64,000 bases of DNA, taken from assembly GCA_903907865.1 (NCBI GenBank), contig CAIVPR010000090.1, positions 1 to 64,000 on the forward strand, in the 5' to 3' direction. Under the pieces are notes generated by a model. It was not told the origin of the DNA. It did not search any database and worked only from the letters and a program-made list of their open reading frames with translations. Below, piece by piece: positions 16,216 through 26,500 of the stretch. The translations under genes and the position numbers were made by a program. The stretch comes from an uncultured Acidobacteriia bacterium (GTDB lineage: Bacteria > Acidobacteriota > Terriglobia > Bryobacterales > Bryobacteraceae). Every line of letters begins with the position of its first letter. Position 1 is the first letter of the stretch.

Positions 16216-18809
16216 TCGTCGTCCCGATCCAGCGCCGCCCGGACCTTCGCGGCAAGCAAGTCGCCCGTGTAGGGCTTATGGAGGAAACAGAAAATACCCG
16301 CTTCCTGCAGTTGTCCAAGCCGCTCCCCGTCTGTGGCCGATCCTGTTACGATGATCGGTCTGGTAGGACTTAGCGCCCGGAGACTGCGCACCGCGTCCTC
16401 GGTTCCGCCCCCGGCCGTGTTGGCGTCCAGCACCACCGCCGAGATGCTATGGCCGACGCCTCGACAAATTTCCACCGCCTCGCGGGAGTCGGCCACCGGG
16501 ACCACCGTATACCCGCGCCGTTCCAAGGCCGCCTTGGCCAAGCTCCGGACGACCTCCTCGCCATCGACCACAAGAACCGTGGCTCCATGGTTGTCCCAAT
16601 CCCGGAACGGGTCTTCGGCGTCCAGGACGACCGCCCCGGGCGCCGCGGCGACAGGTGCGGATTCCGATGCCGGAATCAAAACCTCGAAGGAACTCCCCTC
16701 ACCCGGAACCGATGTCACCCGGATCGCGCCCCCGTGCGCCTCCACGATATCCTTCGCGGCCGCCAGCCCGAGGCCATGGCCGAAGACCTTGGTGGTGAAG
16801 AACGGGTCGAAGATCCGCTCCCGCGTCATCGCGTCCATGCCGTCGCCGGTGTCCTCGACCCGGATCGAAACGTAGGCGCCGTCTGTCAAATCCGTTGCAC
16901 CCGACACCCTCGCGGGCATGGTGGAGACGGTGACGCGACCGCCCTTGTCCCCCGCGGCCTGTGCGCCGTTGATCACCAGGTTCATCACCAGTTGCTGCAA
17001 TTGGGTGCTATCGGCCTCCACGAAGGGAAGGTCGGGATCGAGCGCGAACCGCAGTTCCACCCCGCGCGGGATGGCGGCCTTCATCAATTGCGAGGACTCT
17101 CGGATGAGACGTCCGACATCGATCAAGCCTGGCGCGAAGCGGCCCCGTCCCGAGAACGACAGCAGCTGCCCGGCCAAGTCCGTGGCCCGCTCGCCGGCCC
17201 GGATGGCCAAACGCAACGAATCGGCGACTGCATGGTCGTTCGGGAGTTGGTCCAAGGCCTCCGAGACGTGCCCGACCACGCCTGTCAACAAGTTGTTGAA
17301 ATCGTGGACGACGCCTGCGGCGAGCCTGCCTAGACCCTCGAGGCGGACCCCGTCCTGCACCCGTGTTTCCAAGGCCCGGACCGGCGTGAGGTCCTCCACA
17401 AACGCAACCCAGGAGAACATGCCGCTCGATTTGAAATCGAGCGAGGATATCCGGACCGGCAGACGGCGCCCGGTGGCATGCAGGATTTCCTTGTCGTACG
17501 TTTCCGCCAATCCCCGCTCCATCAACTGCCCCATCGCCTTCGTGTCGAGGTCGCGGAATTCCACGGGAGTCAAGTCCGGCCATCCCAGAGTGCCTTCGCG
17601 GAAGTCTGTCGCGATGTGGCCGGTCAGGCGCAGGAACTCCGGGTTGGCGTCCACGACGCGGTCCTGACGGCATAGGACGATGCCGATCGCGGAACTGTCA
17701 AAGACCCGTTGGAGATTCGCGACGGCTTCCCTTGCCACTTTCTCGGCGACCCGAAGTGGGGTAATCTCGGAACATATGATCACCGCGCTCGGATGCCTAC
17801 CCGTCGGATCGACCAGCGGCGTGCAGTCGATCCGGGCGTATCCGGCGGCACCATCCGCCTTCTTGAATTCCGCCTCCACACCCGACAGCCGGTGGCCTGC
17901 GGCGACCGCGCCGACAATTGCAGGCGGTGCTGGAAACAATTGCCCGGCGCGCAGGTCGCTGCCGGTCATGGCCTTGGCGGCCGGGTTCGCGAATTCGACA
18001 ATCATTGCCGGGGTGACGATGACAATTCCGGTCGGCAGTTCGCCCAGGATGCCCAAGTGCCGGGCCTGTTCGAGCCGCAGTTGCCGGGTGGTCGCGTGGA
18101 GGGCCAGTTCCGAATCGCGGGCCCCGGTTACGTCGCGGATGAACAGCGTCAGCCCGGCCGCGTTCGGCCAGCCCCGGATGTCGTAGCGGCGGCCCGTCTG
18201 TTCCACCCGGTGTTCGAGTTGGACCGGCGTACCTTCCCGTAAAGACCGCGCCAATTCGCGGTAGATCAATACGCCGGGAGTCTCGGGGAAAAGGGTGCGC
18301 AGACTGCGTCCGAACATGTGGGTCGGCGTGCGTTTGGCCAGACGCGCCGCCGGGCCGTTCGCGTAGACGCAGCGGAATTCAACGTCCACCGAAACAACGG
18401 CGTCCAAGGTGCTGTCCAAGACCTCGCGGAGCCGGGCTTGGGCGTGGGCGGAGCGGAATCCTTCCATCCGAAGACGCTGCATGGCGATGCAAACGGCCAG
18501 CGAAACCAGAAAGAACAGCAGTGCCGCGGCGCGTTCCGATTGCTGCTCCCCAGGGAGCGGCGCCTCCAGCGCGGTCGGCCTGCCGATGCCCGTTTCGTAG
18601 AGGAAGACCGCCCCGGAGGCCAGGATCGTGGTCCCGATCAGGCCGGGCTTGAGGCCGCCGTACCAGGCTCCGAAGACAACGCCCGCGAGGAGGGACATCC
18701 ACATTCCCGGCGGACCCGCGATGGATTCCGCCGGGCGGCTGAAGAGCAGCGCCACGAGAGCGGATAAGACAGCGACGGCAAGCCTTACGCGGCGGGAATC
18801 GGGAGTCAT
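16212..18809 (-). CDS. Hybrid sensor histidine kinase (PAS-PAS-PAS-HisKA-HATPase-REC)
   Basis: An 865-residue membrane kinase. About four helices lie at residues 8-110 (MASE/DUF4118-like), three PAS-like domains at about 125-230, 245-350 and 360-480, and then HisKA with His502 in VVHDFNNLL. HATPase_c follows at about 595-712 with an N box near Asn614, the G1 box DTGDG and a GLGLAAAKDIV G2 box. A C-terminal receiver follows at about 744-862, with phospho-acceptor Asp795 and the lysine of LHKPYTG. All key residues are present, so autophosphorylation with internal transfer is expected. No output regulator is adjacent; the downstream TTGA-overlapping membrane gene is the only obvious partner. TAAACT lies 3 nt before the ATG. 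Confidence 0.92.
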   Translation of the reverse strand: MTPDSRRVRLAVAVLSALVALLFSRPAESIAGPPGMWMSLLAGVVFGAWYGGLKPGLIGTTILASGAVFLYETGIGRPTALEAPLPGEQQSERAAALLFFLVSLAVCIAMQRLRMEGFRSAHAQARLREVLDSTLDAVVSVDVEFRCVYANGPAARLAKRTPTHMFGRSLRTLFPETPGVLIYRELARSLREGTPVQLEHRVEQTGRRYDIRGWPNAAGLTLFIRDVTGARDSELALHATTRQLRLEQARHLGILGELPTGIVIVTPAMIVEFANPAAKAMTGSDLRAGQLFPAPPAIVGAVAAGHRLSGVEAEFKKADGAAGYARIDCTPLVDPTGRHPSAVIICSEITPLRVAEKVAREAVANLQRVFDSSAIGIVLCRQDRVVDANPEFLRLTGHIATDFREGTLGWPDLTPVEFRDLDTKAMGQLMERGLAETYDKEILHATGRRLPVRISSLDFKSSGMFSWVAFVEDLTPVRALETRVQDGVRLEGLGRLAAGVVHDFNNLLTGVVGHVSEALDQLPNDHAVADSLRLAIRAGERATDLAGQLLSFSGRGRFAPGLIDVGRLIRESSQLMKAAIPRGVELRFALDPDLPFVEADSTQLQQLVMNLVINGAQAAGDKGGRVTVSTMPARVSGATDLTDGAYVSIRVEDTGDGMDAMTRERIFDPFFTTKVFGHGLGLAAAKDIVEAHGGAIRVTSVPGEGSSFEVLIPASESAPVAAAPGAVVLDAEDPFRDWDNHGATVLVVDGEEVVRSLAKAALERRGYTVVPVADSREAVEICRGVGHSISAVVLDANTAGGGTEDAVRSLRALSPTRPIIVTGSATDGERLGQLQEAGIFCFLHKPYTGDLLAAKVRAALDRDDD

Positions 18810-18934
18810 TTCAGTTTACGGCGTGGAAGGGCCGGTCACGATCATTATGGCGCATCGGCAGGTTCGGACGGCTGTCGGTTTCGGTTCCCGCCGCCACCCG
18901 CGCAGTGGTATTATTCCAGCGGAGCGTACCGAAA

Positions 18935-19354
18935 ATGAAACATCCGCACCTTGCGACTCTAGCCGCCGTCGGCCTTCTGGCAGTCGCTGCGCCAGCCGTG
19001 GCGCACCACTCGTTTGCCGCCGAGTTCGATGACAAGAGTCCGGTGAAGGTTACCGGCGTGGTGACCAAGGTGGAGTGGCAGAATCCGCACATCTGGTTCT
19101 ACGTGGACGTGAAGGACGACTCGGGCAAGGTCGCGAACTGGGCGTTTTCCGGCGGTGCTCCCGGACAACTCATGCGGCGCGGCATCCTGCGGGAGTCGAT
19201 CAAGCCCGGCATGAAGATCAAAGTGGAAGGATTCCGGGCCAAGGACGGGTCGAACAACGGGTCTGGTGGACGTGTGACGTTCGAGGATGGTCGCCAGGTA
19301 TTCACCGCGTCGGCCGAGGACAAGCTGCCGGGCGACAACGGGGGCAAGAAATGA
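18935..19354 (+). CDS. DUF6152 family secreted protein
   Basis: A 139-residue protein: signal peptide (about 1-22, AAPAVAHHSFAAEF with the cut near AVA), then a small beta-barrel-like domain with KVTGVVTKVEWQNPHIWFY and later GGAPGQLMRRGI, diagnostic of DUF6152. The family resembles OB-fold proteins and has no known function. The start at 18935 has GGAG 10 nt upstream and a TATTAT hexamer at 18909-18914. The stop overlaps the next start (ATGA), making it the first gene of a three-gene unit. Confidence 0.85.
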   Translation: MKHPHLATLAAVGLLAVAAPAVAHHSFAAEFDDKSPVKVTGVVTKVEWQNPHIWFYVDVKDDSGKVANWAFSGGAPGQLMRRGILRESIKPGMKIKVEGFRAKDGSNNGSGGRVTFEDGRQVFTASAEDKLPGDNGGKK

Positions 19355-20058
19355 AGGCGAGCGTCGCGTTCCTTTTGGCCGTTTCGGCGCTTCAGGCCCA
19401 GAAGCCCGACTTCAGCGGCATCTACCAGTGGCCGACCGCCGTCAGCGGCGAACACGGCAAAGGCTCGGCCACCGTCTTCGACCGCAAGTACTTCGCGCCC
19501 TTGAAGCCGGGCGGCGAGAAGTTCATCGAGCCCCCGACGGGCGACCCGCGCCACGACGAGCCCCGCGATTTCTGCATGCCCGCCGGTTTTCCAGGCGGCA
19601 TGTTGTCTGCCAACGCGGTCCGGCTAGTGCAGAACGCGACCTACTTGGTGATGTACCACGAGTTCCAAAACGTGACCCGGATGATCCCCCTCGACGGGCG
19701 TCCCCGTCGCAAGGGCTTGGAGCCGATGTACTACGGCGACCCGGTCGGGCACTGGGAGGGCGACACGCTGGTGATCGAAACGACCAATTTCAAGCGCTGG
19801 TCACTCGACGACTATTTCTACACCAACCCCAACGAGTCCCGCATGCACTCGGACGCGATGACGGCGACCGAGCGGATCTCGCGCAAGGACTCCACCACGC
19901 TGAAGTACCAGTTGACCATCGACGATCCGAAGGTCTTCACCAAGGCCTGGTCCCAGGAGTTTGAAATGAAGGCCAAGCCGGAGTGGGAGCAGATGGGGAT
20001 CTTCGAGTACGTGTGCGAGGAGAACAACCGCTGCCCCGGCGGCAAATGTTCGAAGTAG
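19351..20058 (+). CDS. Secreted protein of the DUF6152-linked type
   Basis: A 235-residue exported protein (signal about 1-17, cut near LQAQ) with QKPDFSGIYQWP, a central VQNATYLVMYHEFQNVTRMI segment and GHWEGDTLVIETTNFK, a pattern often seen beside DUF6152 genes in Acidobacteriota and Proteobacteria. Four cysteines occur, two in the C-terminal NRCPGGKC, which may bind metal or form disulfides. The reaction is unknown. The start overlaps the upstream stop (ATGA), and the stop overlaps the next gene by 13 nt. Confidence 0.75.
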   Translation: MKASVAFLLAVSALQAQKPDFSGIYQWPTAVSGEHGKGSATVFDRKYFAPLKPGGEKFIEPPTGDPRHDEPRDFCMPAGFPGGMLSANAVRLVQNATYLVMYHEFQNVTRMIPLDGRPRRKGLEPMYYGDPVGHWEGDTLVIETTNFKRWSLDDYFYTNPNESRMHSDAMTATERISRKDSTTLKYQLTIDDPKVFTKAWSQEFEMKAKPEWEQMGIFEYVCEENNRCPGGKCSK

Positions 20059-20441
20059 GTTGGGAGCCCGTGGCGGACACTCTGTCGCAGGTATCACATT
20101 TCGTTTTCGTGGTCCTAACCGCTTGGCTGGCCGTCGCCGCACTGATGGTCGGTATGAGGATGGGGTTGGTGGGTATCCGGCGTCCGCCGTATCCGGACCG
20201 GGTTCGGGTGCCGTTCGAGATCATCCATGCGGCGGTTGCAGGACTTGGCGGCGGCTTGGTGTGCGCAAGGCGCGGCGGGGAGACGGCTTTGGCCTGTGCG
20301 CTGGTGTTGGGGGTGTCCGCAGCGGCCTTGGAACTGGTTTCCGTCCGGGTCGGCTGGACCAGTTTCGACAAGGCCCACGCCTTCGCCACCAATGTGGTGA
20401 CTCCGGTCGCCCTGGCCGCGGGTGCGATTTTCTTTCGATAA
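20046..20441 (+). CDS. Small four-helix membrane protein
   Basis: A 131-residue protein with about four hydrophobic segments (about 15-35, 58-70, 75-95, 110-130). I do not recognise a family. The start at 20046 lies inside the end of the preceding secreted-protein gene (13-nt overlap), so it is probably translated from the same message and may anchor or serve the two secreted partners. An upstream in-frame start would only extend it into shadow sequence. Confidence 0.6.
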   Translation: MFEVGWEPVADTLSQVSHFVFVVLTAWLAVAALMVGMRMGLVGIRRPPYPDRVRVPFEIIHAAVAGLGGGLVCARRGGETALACALVLGVSAAALELVSVRVGWTSFDKAHAFATNVVTPVALAAGAIFFR

Positions 20442-20544
20442 GTCTGGCAGCCGGCGAGTTTCCAGTGAGCCGTTTTCGAGCGTGTTTCCGCAGGTGTTGA
20501 TGGAGCCCTGAAAAGGGGGCGAATATCAACACGTGAGGAGAGAC

Positions 20545-21669
20545 ATGAGAACACAATTTGGGAGAGTTGGCGCGGCACGGGCCTGCGCTACGGTCATCGC
20601 GTTGGCGCTGCCGGCCATGGGCGCAAACATCATCGACATCGGCACGCTTGCGGGGGGCAACTCCAGCGCGGCAACCGCCATCAATGCCAGCGGCCAAGTC
20701 GCGGGCTATGCAACAACCGCGTCGGGCGACACCCGTCCGGTGCGCTATTCCGGCGGCACGTTGACGGATCTCGGGACCTTGGGCGGAACGTTCAGCTACG
20801 GCTACGGCATCAATGCTTCGGGCACGGTCGTGGGGAATTCGTACACGGGTACGGTCTACCGGGCCTTCTCGGCACCCGTAGGAGGCTCCATCACCAGCCT
20901 CGGTTCCGTCGGTACGGCTGGCAGCTATGCGAGCGCCATCAATGACTCCGGGGTCGCGGTGGGACGCTCCTGGAATGTGACGAACACCGGGATCGATCCA
21001 GCGAGCTACTCCGGCGGCAGTGTCACGTCCCTCAGCACGGGCGGGGGCTTCAGCGGCGGCGCGGGTGGTATCAATGCCAACGGAGACATTGTTGGCGGCA
21101 TCGAAAGCGCCGGCACCAACATAACGGACCTCTTCCTATACCACAATGGTGTCCTGAGCGATTTGGGCAACATGGGCGGCGGTGGCACCTTCTCCGAGGC
21201 GTTCGGGACCGCGATCAACAACAGCGGCCTGATTGTGGGCTCGGGCAACCTTTCCGAACAAGGGCCCGACCATGCCTTCTACTACTCCGGCGGGGCGTTC
21301 CATGACATGGGCACGCTAAACGGCGGCTATCAGAGCGGTGCCTCTGGTGTCAACTCCAGTGGGGAGATCGTCGGATACTCCTGGTTGGGAAACAACGGCA
21401 ACAACACTGCCGCGTTCCTCTACGCCAACGGTTCCATGATCGACCTGAACACTCTGCTGCCGAATAATTCGGGTTGGCAGCTTGCCACGGCGAACGGCAT
21501 CAACGATTCGGGGTTGATTGTCGGCACCGGCACCATCAATGGTCAGACCCACGGCTACATCCTGGATCGGGGGCAGGCTTCCGCGACCCCGGAGCCGGGC
21601 TCGTTCGCCTTGTTGGGAGCAGGCGGGTTGATGGCTGGCTATTTGCGCAGCCGTCGGCGCAAGGTGTAA
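20545..21669 (+). CDS. PEP-CTERM sorted protein with HAF-type repeats
   Basis: A 374-residue secreted protein: signal peptide (about 1-27), then roughly seven repeats of about 45 residues built around DLGTLGG and AINASGQVAGY or GINNSGLIVG, the HAF extracellular-repeat pattern that probably folds as a beta-propeller. The C-terminus has the exosortase signal: TPEPGSF, a hydrophobic stretch, then RSRRRKV. It should be processed by an exosortase/EpsH system located elsewhere. The ATG at 20545 follows GGAG. A related protein is at 59587. Confidence 0.9.
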   Translation: MRTQFGRVGAARACATVIALALPAMGANIIDIGTLAGGNSSAATAINASGQVAGYATTASGDTRPVRYSGGTLTDLGTLGGTFSYGYGINASGTVVGNSYTGTVYRAFSAPVGGSITSLGSVGTAGSYASAINDSGVAVGRSWNVTNTGIDPASYSGGSVTSLSTGGGFSGGAGGINANGDIVGGIESAGTNITDLFLYHNGVLSDLGNMGGGGTFSEAFGTAINNSGLIVGSGNLSEQGPDHAFYYSGGAFHDMGTLNGGYQSGASGVNSSGEIVGYSWLGNNGNNTAAFLYANGSMIDLNTLLPNNSGWQLATANGINDSGLIVGTGTINGQTHGYILDRGQASATPEPGSFALLGAGGLMAGYLRSRRRKV

Positions 21670-21701
21670 GTCGGTAGTCCTGTTGATTGCGGCGGAGCGG
21701 G

Positions 21702-21707
21702 TACACT
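21702..21707 (+). promoter_or_regulatory. -10 element for the M28 peptidase gene
   Basis: TACACT ends 6 nt before the ATG at 21714 and no ribosome site is present. TTGATT at 21683-21688 could be a -35, though the spacing of 13 is short. Confidence 0.45.
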
Positions 21708-21713
21708 TCGTAA

Positions 21714-23333
21714 ATGAAGCGTTCCCGATTCGCCGCAACCTTGCTGGGCTGTACCCTCCTCGTTGGGGCCCAGACCCGCGACCGCATCGCCGTCGGCATG
21801 GACGACATCACTGCTGCCAAGCTGAAGGCCGACCTGTACTTCCTAGCCTCCGACGCCATGCAGGGACGCATGTCTCTGGAGCCCGGCGACGACGCAGCCA
21901 TCCAGTGGATTGGCTCTGAATTTTCCAAGGCCGGATTGAAGCCGCTGGTCGGTGATTCCTTCTTCCAGCCCGTCCCGCTGGTCGAATACAAGATGGACCG
22001 CGAGCGCACGGCACTGACGGTGCGCGTAAAAGGTGCCGCGAAGGAATTCAAGGCTCCGGCGCTCATTGGCGGATACCCGAACGACGGCGTCTTCAAGGGG
22101 CAGGTCGTGTTCGCCGGTTTCGGCATCACCGCCCCCGAACTGGGGTACGACGACTACGCCGGGCTCGACGCCAAGGGCAAGATCGTCCTCGTCTTCAACC
22201 ACGAGCCGCAGGAGTACGATGCCAATTCCGTCTTCAACGGCAAGGGTAATACGCGCTACGCCAATCTGCGCGCTAAGATGACGAACGCTTGGAAGCACGG
22301 CGCGACGGCAGTCCTGATGGCTCCCGATCCCAACCACAAGGCGGGGAATGAGCGCGGATCCCTTGATGCAGGCGGACGCGGCGCGCAGTTCCGCACGGCT
22401 CGACCCGTGCAGGCCATCGACGGCGATGAATCCATTCCGGCGCTTACGGTGACTGCCGAGGTTGCGGCGGCATTGATAGCTTCGACGGGCAAGACTGGCG
22501 CCGAACTCCAATCTGCGATTGACGCCACTATGAAACCGCAATCGCGGGTACTGGCGGGCGTTGATGCCGAGTTGCGGATCGCGACGTCGAACCGCAAGCG
22601 TGGCGTATCGTACAACGTGGTCGGCATGATCGAGGGTAGCGACCCGACCTTGAAGGCCGAGACGATTCTGGTTTCGGCGCACCACGACCACGACGGGTTG
22701 CGCGTGGACGGCGAGATCTATCGGGGCGCGGACGACAACGGTTCGGGCACGGTCGGCGTGGTGTCGATGGCGCGGGCGCTGGCGAAGAATCCGTTCAAGC
22801 CGAAGCGGTCCATCGTGCTGGCGATTTTTGCGGCCGAGGAGCGCGGGTTGCTGGGGGCGTATTACTACGCATCGCACCCCCTGCGTCCGCTGGCGACGAC
22901 ACGGGCGCAGATCAACTTCGACATGATCGGGCGCGACGAGAAGGACAGCAACCAGACGCACGGGCTGATTGACATCGCCGCGGACACGTCCAACGAGGTG
23001 AACATCATCGGCACCCGCTACAGCCCGGACTACAATGCGGCGGTGGTGCGGTCCAACGAGCTCGTCGGGCTGCACCTGAACTACAAGTGGGACGACGACA
23101 CGATTCTGAGCGTCCTGTTCCGCAGCGACCAGTATCCGATGCTGATGCACGACATCCCGGCCGTGTGGTGGTTCACCGGTTTCCACCCGGATTACCACCA
23201 GATCACGGACACGGTGGAGAAGATCAATTATCCGAAGATGGAGAAGATCGTGCGGCTGGCGTATGCGACGGCGTTCGATTTTGGGGACGCGGCGAAGGGG
23301 CCGAAGTTTTTCCCGGCGGGGGCGGCGAAGTAG
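21714..23333 (+). CDS. M28 family zinc aminopeptidase with PA domain
   Basis: A 539-residue exported peptidase. A signal peptide (about 1-20) is followed by a helical N-region, a PA insert (about 110-290) and the M28 catalytic domain. Expected zinc ligands and catalytic residues are visible in VSAHHDHDG (His, Asp), YRGADDNGSG (Asp), AEERGLLG (Glu pair), INFDMIGRD (Asp) and FHPDYHQITDT (final His). It probably removes N-terminal amino acids from peptides in the periplasm or outside the cell. It is monocistronic or cotranscribed with the beta-propeller gene 30 nt downstream. Confidence 0.92.
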   Translation: MKRSRFAATLLGCTLLVGAQTRDRIAVGMDDITAAKLKADLYFLASDAMQGRMSLEPGDDAAIQWIGSEFSKAGLKPLVGDSFFQPVPLVEYKMDRERTALTVRVKGAAKEFKAPALIGGYPNDGVFKGQVVFAGFGITAPELGYDDYAGLDAKGKIVLVFNHEPQEYDANSVFNGKGNTRYANLRAKMTNAWKHGATAVLMAPDPNHKAGNERGSLDAGGRGAQFRTARPVQAIDGDESIPALTVTAEVAAALIASTGKTGAELQSAIDATMKPQSRVLAGVDAELRIATSNRKRGVSYNVVGMIEGSDPTLKAETILVSAHHDHDGLRVDGEIYRGADDNGSGTVGVVSMARALAKNPFKPKRSIVLAIFAAEERGLLGAYYYASHPLRPLATTRAQINFDMIGRDEKDSNQTHGLIDIAADTSNEVNIIGTRYSPDYNAAVVRSNELVGLHLNYKWDDDTILSVLFRSDQYPMLMHDIPAVWWFTGFHPDYHQITDTVEKINYPKMEKIVRLAYATAFDFGDAAKGPKFFPAGAAK

Positions 23334-23347
23334 GTTCATCTACGCGA

Positions 23348-23353
23348 TAGAAT
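23348..23353 (+). promoter_or_regulatory. -10 element before the sorbosone dehydrogenase-like gene
   Basis: TAGAAT ends 10 nt before the ATG at 23364. It overlaps an alternative upstream ATG at 23352, which argues against that earlier start. Confidence 0.4.
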
Positions 23354-23363
23354 GGCAATCGAG

Positions 23364-24659
23364 ATGCACCTCAACAAACTCCACTGCGCGTCGGCGGCTC
23401 TTGCCATCCTCCTCGCGGGCACTGCGATTGGCGGCACCGATCCGAAGAACGTCCTCAGCGGCGAGTCGGCCTTCGCCAGCTTCACCAACGTGAAGGCTGG
23501 CGTCTGGCGCCACATCACGGCCAAGGATCTGCCGAAGCCGGGTGCCACGCCGTCGTCGTCCAATGGTGCGCGCGTGGTTCCGCGTCCTGAGGGCGCGATG
23601 CCGGTCGCACCTGCCGGTTTCAAGGTCAACCTGTATACGACGGGTCTGAAGAACCCGCGCCTCATCCGCCGCGCCCCGAACGGGGACTTGTTCATGGCCG
23701 AGACCGTCGGCTCCGGCGAAATCAAGGTGTTCCGCGGCATGACGGCGGACGGCAAGCCGCAGGAAACGTCCGTCTTCGCGACTGGCTTGAAATCTCCTTT
23801 TGGCATTGCCTTCTATCCCCCGGGCCCGAATCCGACCCACATCTATGTCGGCAATACTGAATCCGTGGTGCGCTTCCCCTACAAGAACGGCGATCTGAAG
23901 GCCACCGGCGAGGCCGAGACCATCATCTCCGGCATCCCCGGCGGCGGGCATTCCACCCGCGACGTGGCGTTTTCCTTGGACGGCAAGAAATTGTTCCTCG
24001 CAGTGGGCTCGCGCTCCAACGTTGACGATCCCGACAGCACGCCGGGCGAAAAGCTGCGCGCCAACATCCTGCAGTACACGCCGGACGGCAAGTTCGTGAA
24101 GGTGTACGGCGCGGGCATCCGCAATCCGGTGGGTATCGCGGTCAACCCAGTTACGGGCGAAGTGTGGTGCTCTGTCAACGAGCGCGACGCGCTGGGCGAC
24201 AACCTGGTCCCCGACTACGTCACCAGCGTCAAGGAGGATGGCTTCTACGGCTGGCCGTGGTTCTACATCGGCGGCAACCAGGACCCCCGCCATGAGGGCA
24301 AGCACCCGGAGTTGAAGGGCAAGGTGGTCGTGCCGGATGTTCTGCTGCAACCGCACAACGCGTCGCTGCAGATGACCTTCTACGACGGCAAGATGTTCCC
24401 CAAGGAGTACGACGGGGATATCTTCGCGGCGGAGCACGGGTCGTGGAACAAGTCCGTCCGTACGGGTTATGAGGTGGTGCGGATTCCGTTGACCAAGGGC
24501 AAGGCGTCGGGGATTTACGAGGACTTCTTGGCCGGTTTCGTGACGGAGTCGGGCGATGTTTGGGGGCGTCCGGTGGGTGTCGCGACGGCTACGGATGGGT
24601 CGTTGTTGGTTACGGATGACGGGTCGCGGTCGATTTGGCGGGTCACGACGGCCAAATAG
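23364..24659 (+). CDS. PQQ-type glucose/sorbosone dehydrogenase-like beta-propeller
   Basis: A 431-residue exported protein (signal about 1-23). The body shows six-bladed propeller repeats of the GSDH/sorbosone dehydrogenase family: VNLYTTGLKNPRLIRRAPNG, GGHSTRDVAFS, GIRNPVGIAV, DGFYGWPWFYIG and AEHGSWNKSVRTGYEV. Family members oxidise aldoses with pyrroloquinoline quinone, but many homologues are uncharacterised, and I cannot confirm PQQ binding here. No pqq genes are in the window. Confidence 0.85.
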   Translation: MHLNKLHCASAALAILLAGTAIGGTDPKNVLSGESAFASFTNVKAGVWRHITAKDLPKPGATPSSSNGARVVPRPEGAMPVAPAGFKVNLYTTGLKNPRLIRRAPNGDLFMAETVGSGEIKVFRGMTADGKPQETSVFATGLKSPFGIAFYPPGPNPTHIYVGNTESVVRFPYKNGDLKATGEAETIISGIPGGGHSTRDVAFSLDGKKLFLAVGSRSNVDDPDSTPGEKLRANILQYTPDGKFVKVYGAGIRNPVGIAVNPVTGEVWCSVNERDALGDNLVPDYVTSVKEDGFYGWPWFYIGGNQDPRHEGKHPELKGKVVVPDVLLQPHNASLQMTFYDGKMFPKEYDGDIFAAEHGSWNKSVRTGYEVVRIPLTKGKASGIYEDFLAGFVTESGDVWGRPVGVATATDGSLLVTDDGSRSIWRVTTAK

Positions 24660-24720
24660 GCGGAGATGGGTTCATCTAAACTTATCGGTAGCCCCGCATT
24701 TTGATGGCAGACGTGGCGCG

Positions 24721-24726
24721 TAGTAT
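24721..24726 (+). promoter_or_regulatory. -10 element of the higBA operon
   Basis: TAGTAT ends 11 nt before the ATG at 24738. A possible TTG start at 24729 would lie only 2 nt from the hexamer, so the ATG is preferred. Confidence 0.4.
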
Positions 24727-24737
24727 CCTTGGCGTAT

Positions 24738-25019
24738 ATGATCCGGTCGTTCCGGTGTGCCGAAACCAAGGCCCTGCATGGAGGGACTGCTTCAAGCCGT
24801 ACATTCCAAGGCCTTGAGGCGCAAGCCCGGAAACGCCTGCGGTGGTTGGACAATGCCACTTGTCTGGCGGACCTTGGCGCGATTCGTGGAAATCACCTCG
24901 AAGCATTGCGGGGGGACCGCGTTGGCCAATATAGTATTCGCGTCAACGACCGTTGGCGTATCTGCTTCTCGTGGCGCGACGGGGAAGCGCACGATGTCGA
25001 GATTGTGGACTATCACTAG
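24738..25019 (+). CDS. higB: HigB-type RelE superfamily toxin
   Basis: A 93-residue protein with the HigB layout: MIRSF, a helical part with RLRWLDNAT, then LEALRGDRVGQYSIRVNDRWRI split over the core strands and a final HDVEIVDYH. The basic and His residues typical of the ribosome-dependent mRNA interferases are present. Toxin-before-antitoxin order is typical of HigBA. Its stop codon TAG lies inside the antitoxin ribosome site. Confidence 0.9.
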   Translation: MIRSFRCAETKALHGGTASSRTFQGLEAQARKRLRWLDNATCLADLGAIRGNHLEALRGDRVGQYSIRVNDRWRICFSWRDGEAHDVEIVDYH

Positions 25020-25030
25020 GAGGAATCACC

Positions 25031-25333
25031 ATGTCGGAATTGCGAACAATGCCGCCAATCCACCCGGGCGAACTGCTCGCGGATGAATTGACCGAGGTCG
25101 GAGTCAGTCTGAATGAGCTCAGCCGCGCCTTGCGCGTGCCGATGAACCGGATCAGCGCCATTGTCAACGGAAAGCGGTCCATCACCGCCGACACCGCCAT
25201 GCGTCTGGCCCGGTACTTTGGAACCTCGGTCCAAATGTGGATCAACCTCCAGACCGCCTACGATATTGAAGTCGCCGAGCGGGACTTTGGCGCGCAGATC
25301 GAGCGCGAGGTGCTGCCGCGCATCGCGGCGTAG
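25031..25333 (+). CDS. higA: HigA-type antitoxin, XRE family
   Basis: A 100-residue protein: MPPIHPGELLADELTEVG, then an HTH_3 domain (about 20-75) with NELSRALRVP and ISAIVNGKRSIT, and a C-terminal WINLQTAYDIEVAE. It should bind HigB and repress the operon. AGGAGG at 25018-25023 sets the start. The stop is 10 nt from the convergent ribB stop. Confidence 0.92.
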   Translation: MSELRTMPPIHPGELLADELTEVGVSLNELSRALRVPMNRISAIVNGKRSITADTAMRLARYFGTSVQMWINLQTAYDIEVAERDFGAQIEREVLPRIAA

Positions 25334-25343
25334 CCCATCGGAG

Positions 25344-26438
<1,095 letters not shown>

Positions 26439-26500
26439 AGGGGGAAATTCCAGTGTAGCGCCCGCCGGGAACCGGTATGATGTTTGAAAGCCCGAACGAG

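Noticed and set aside
20503-20519. Possible riboswitch or terminator hairpin before the PEP-CTERM gene
   Set aside because: GCCC and GGGC pair over only four to five bases without a T run or a conserved core; too weak to call.
21843-23339. 498-codon open frame on the minus strand opposite the M28 peptidase
   Set aside because: It mirrors the third-position GC bias of the real gene, is rich in Arg, His and Val without domain pattern, and the plus-strand peptidase is unmistakable.
23352-23363. Earlier ATG of the sorbosone dehydrogenase-like gene
   Set aside because: It overlaps a TAGAAT -10 element, and the signal peptide is better from the ATG at 23364.
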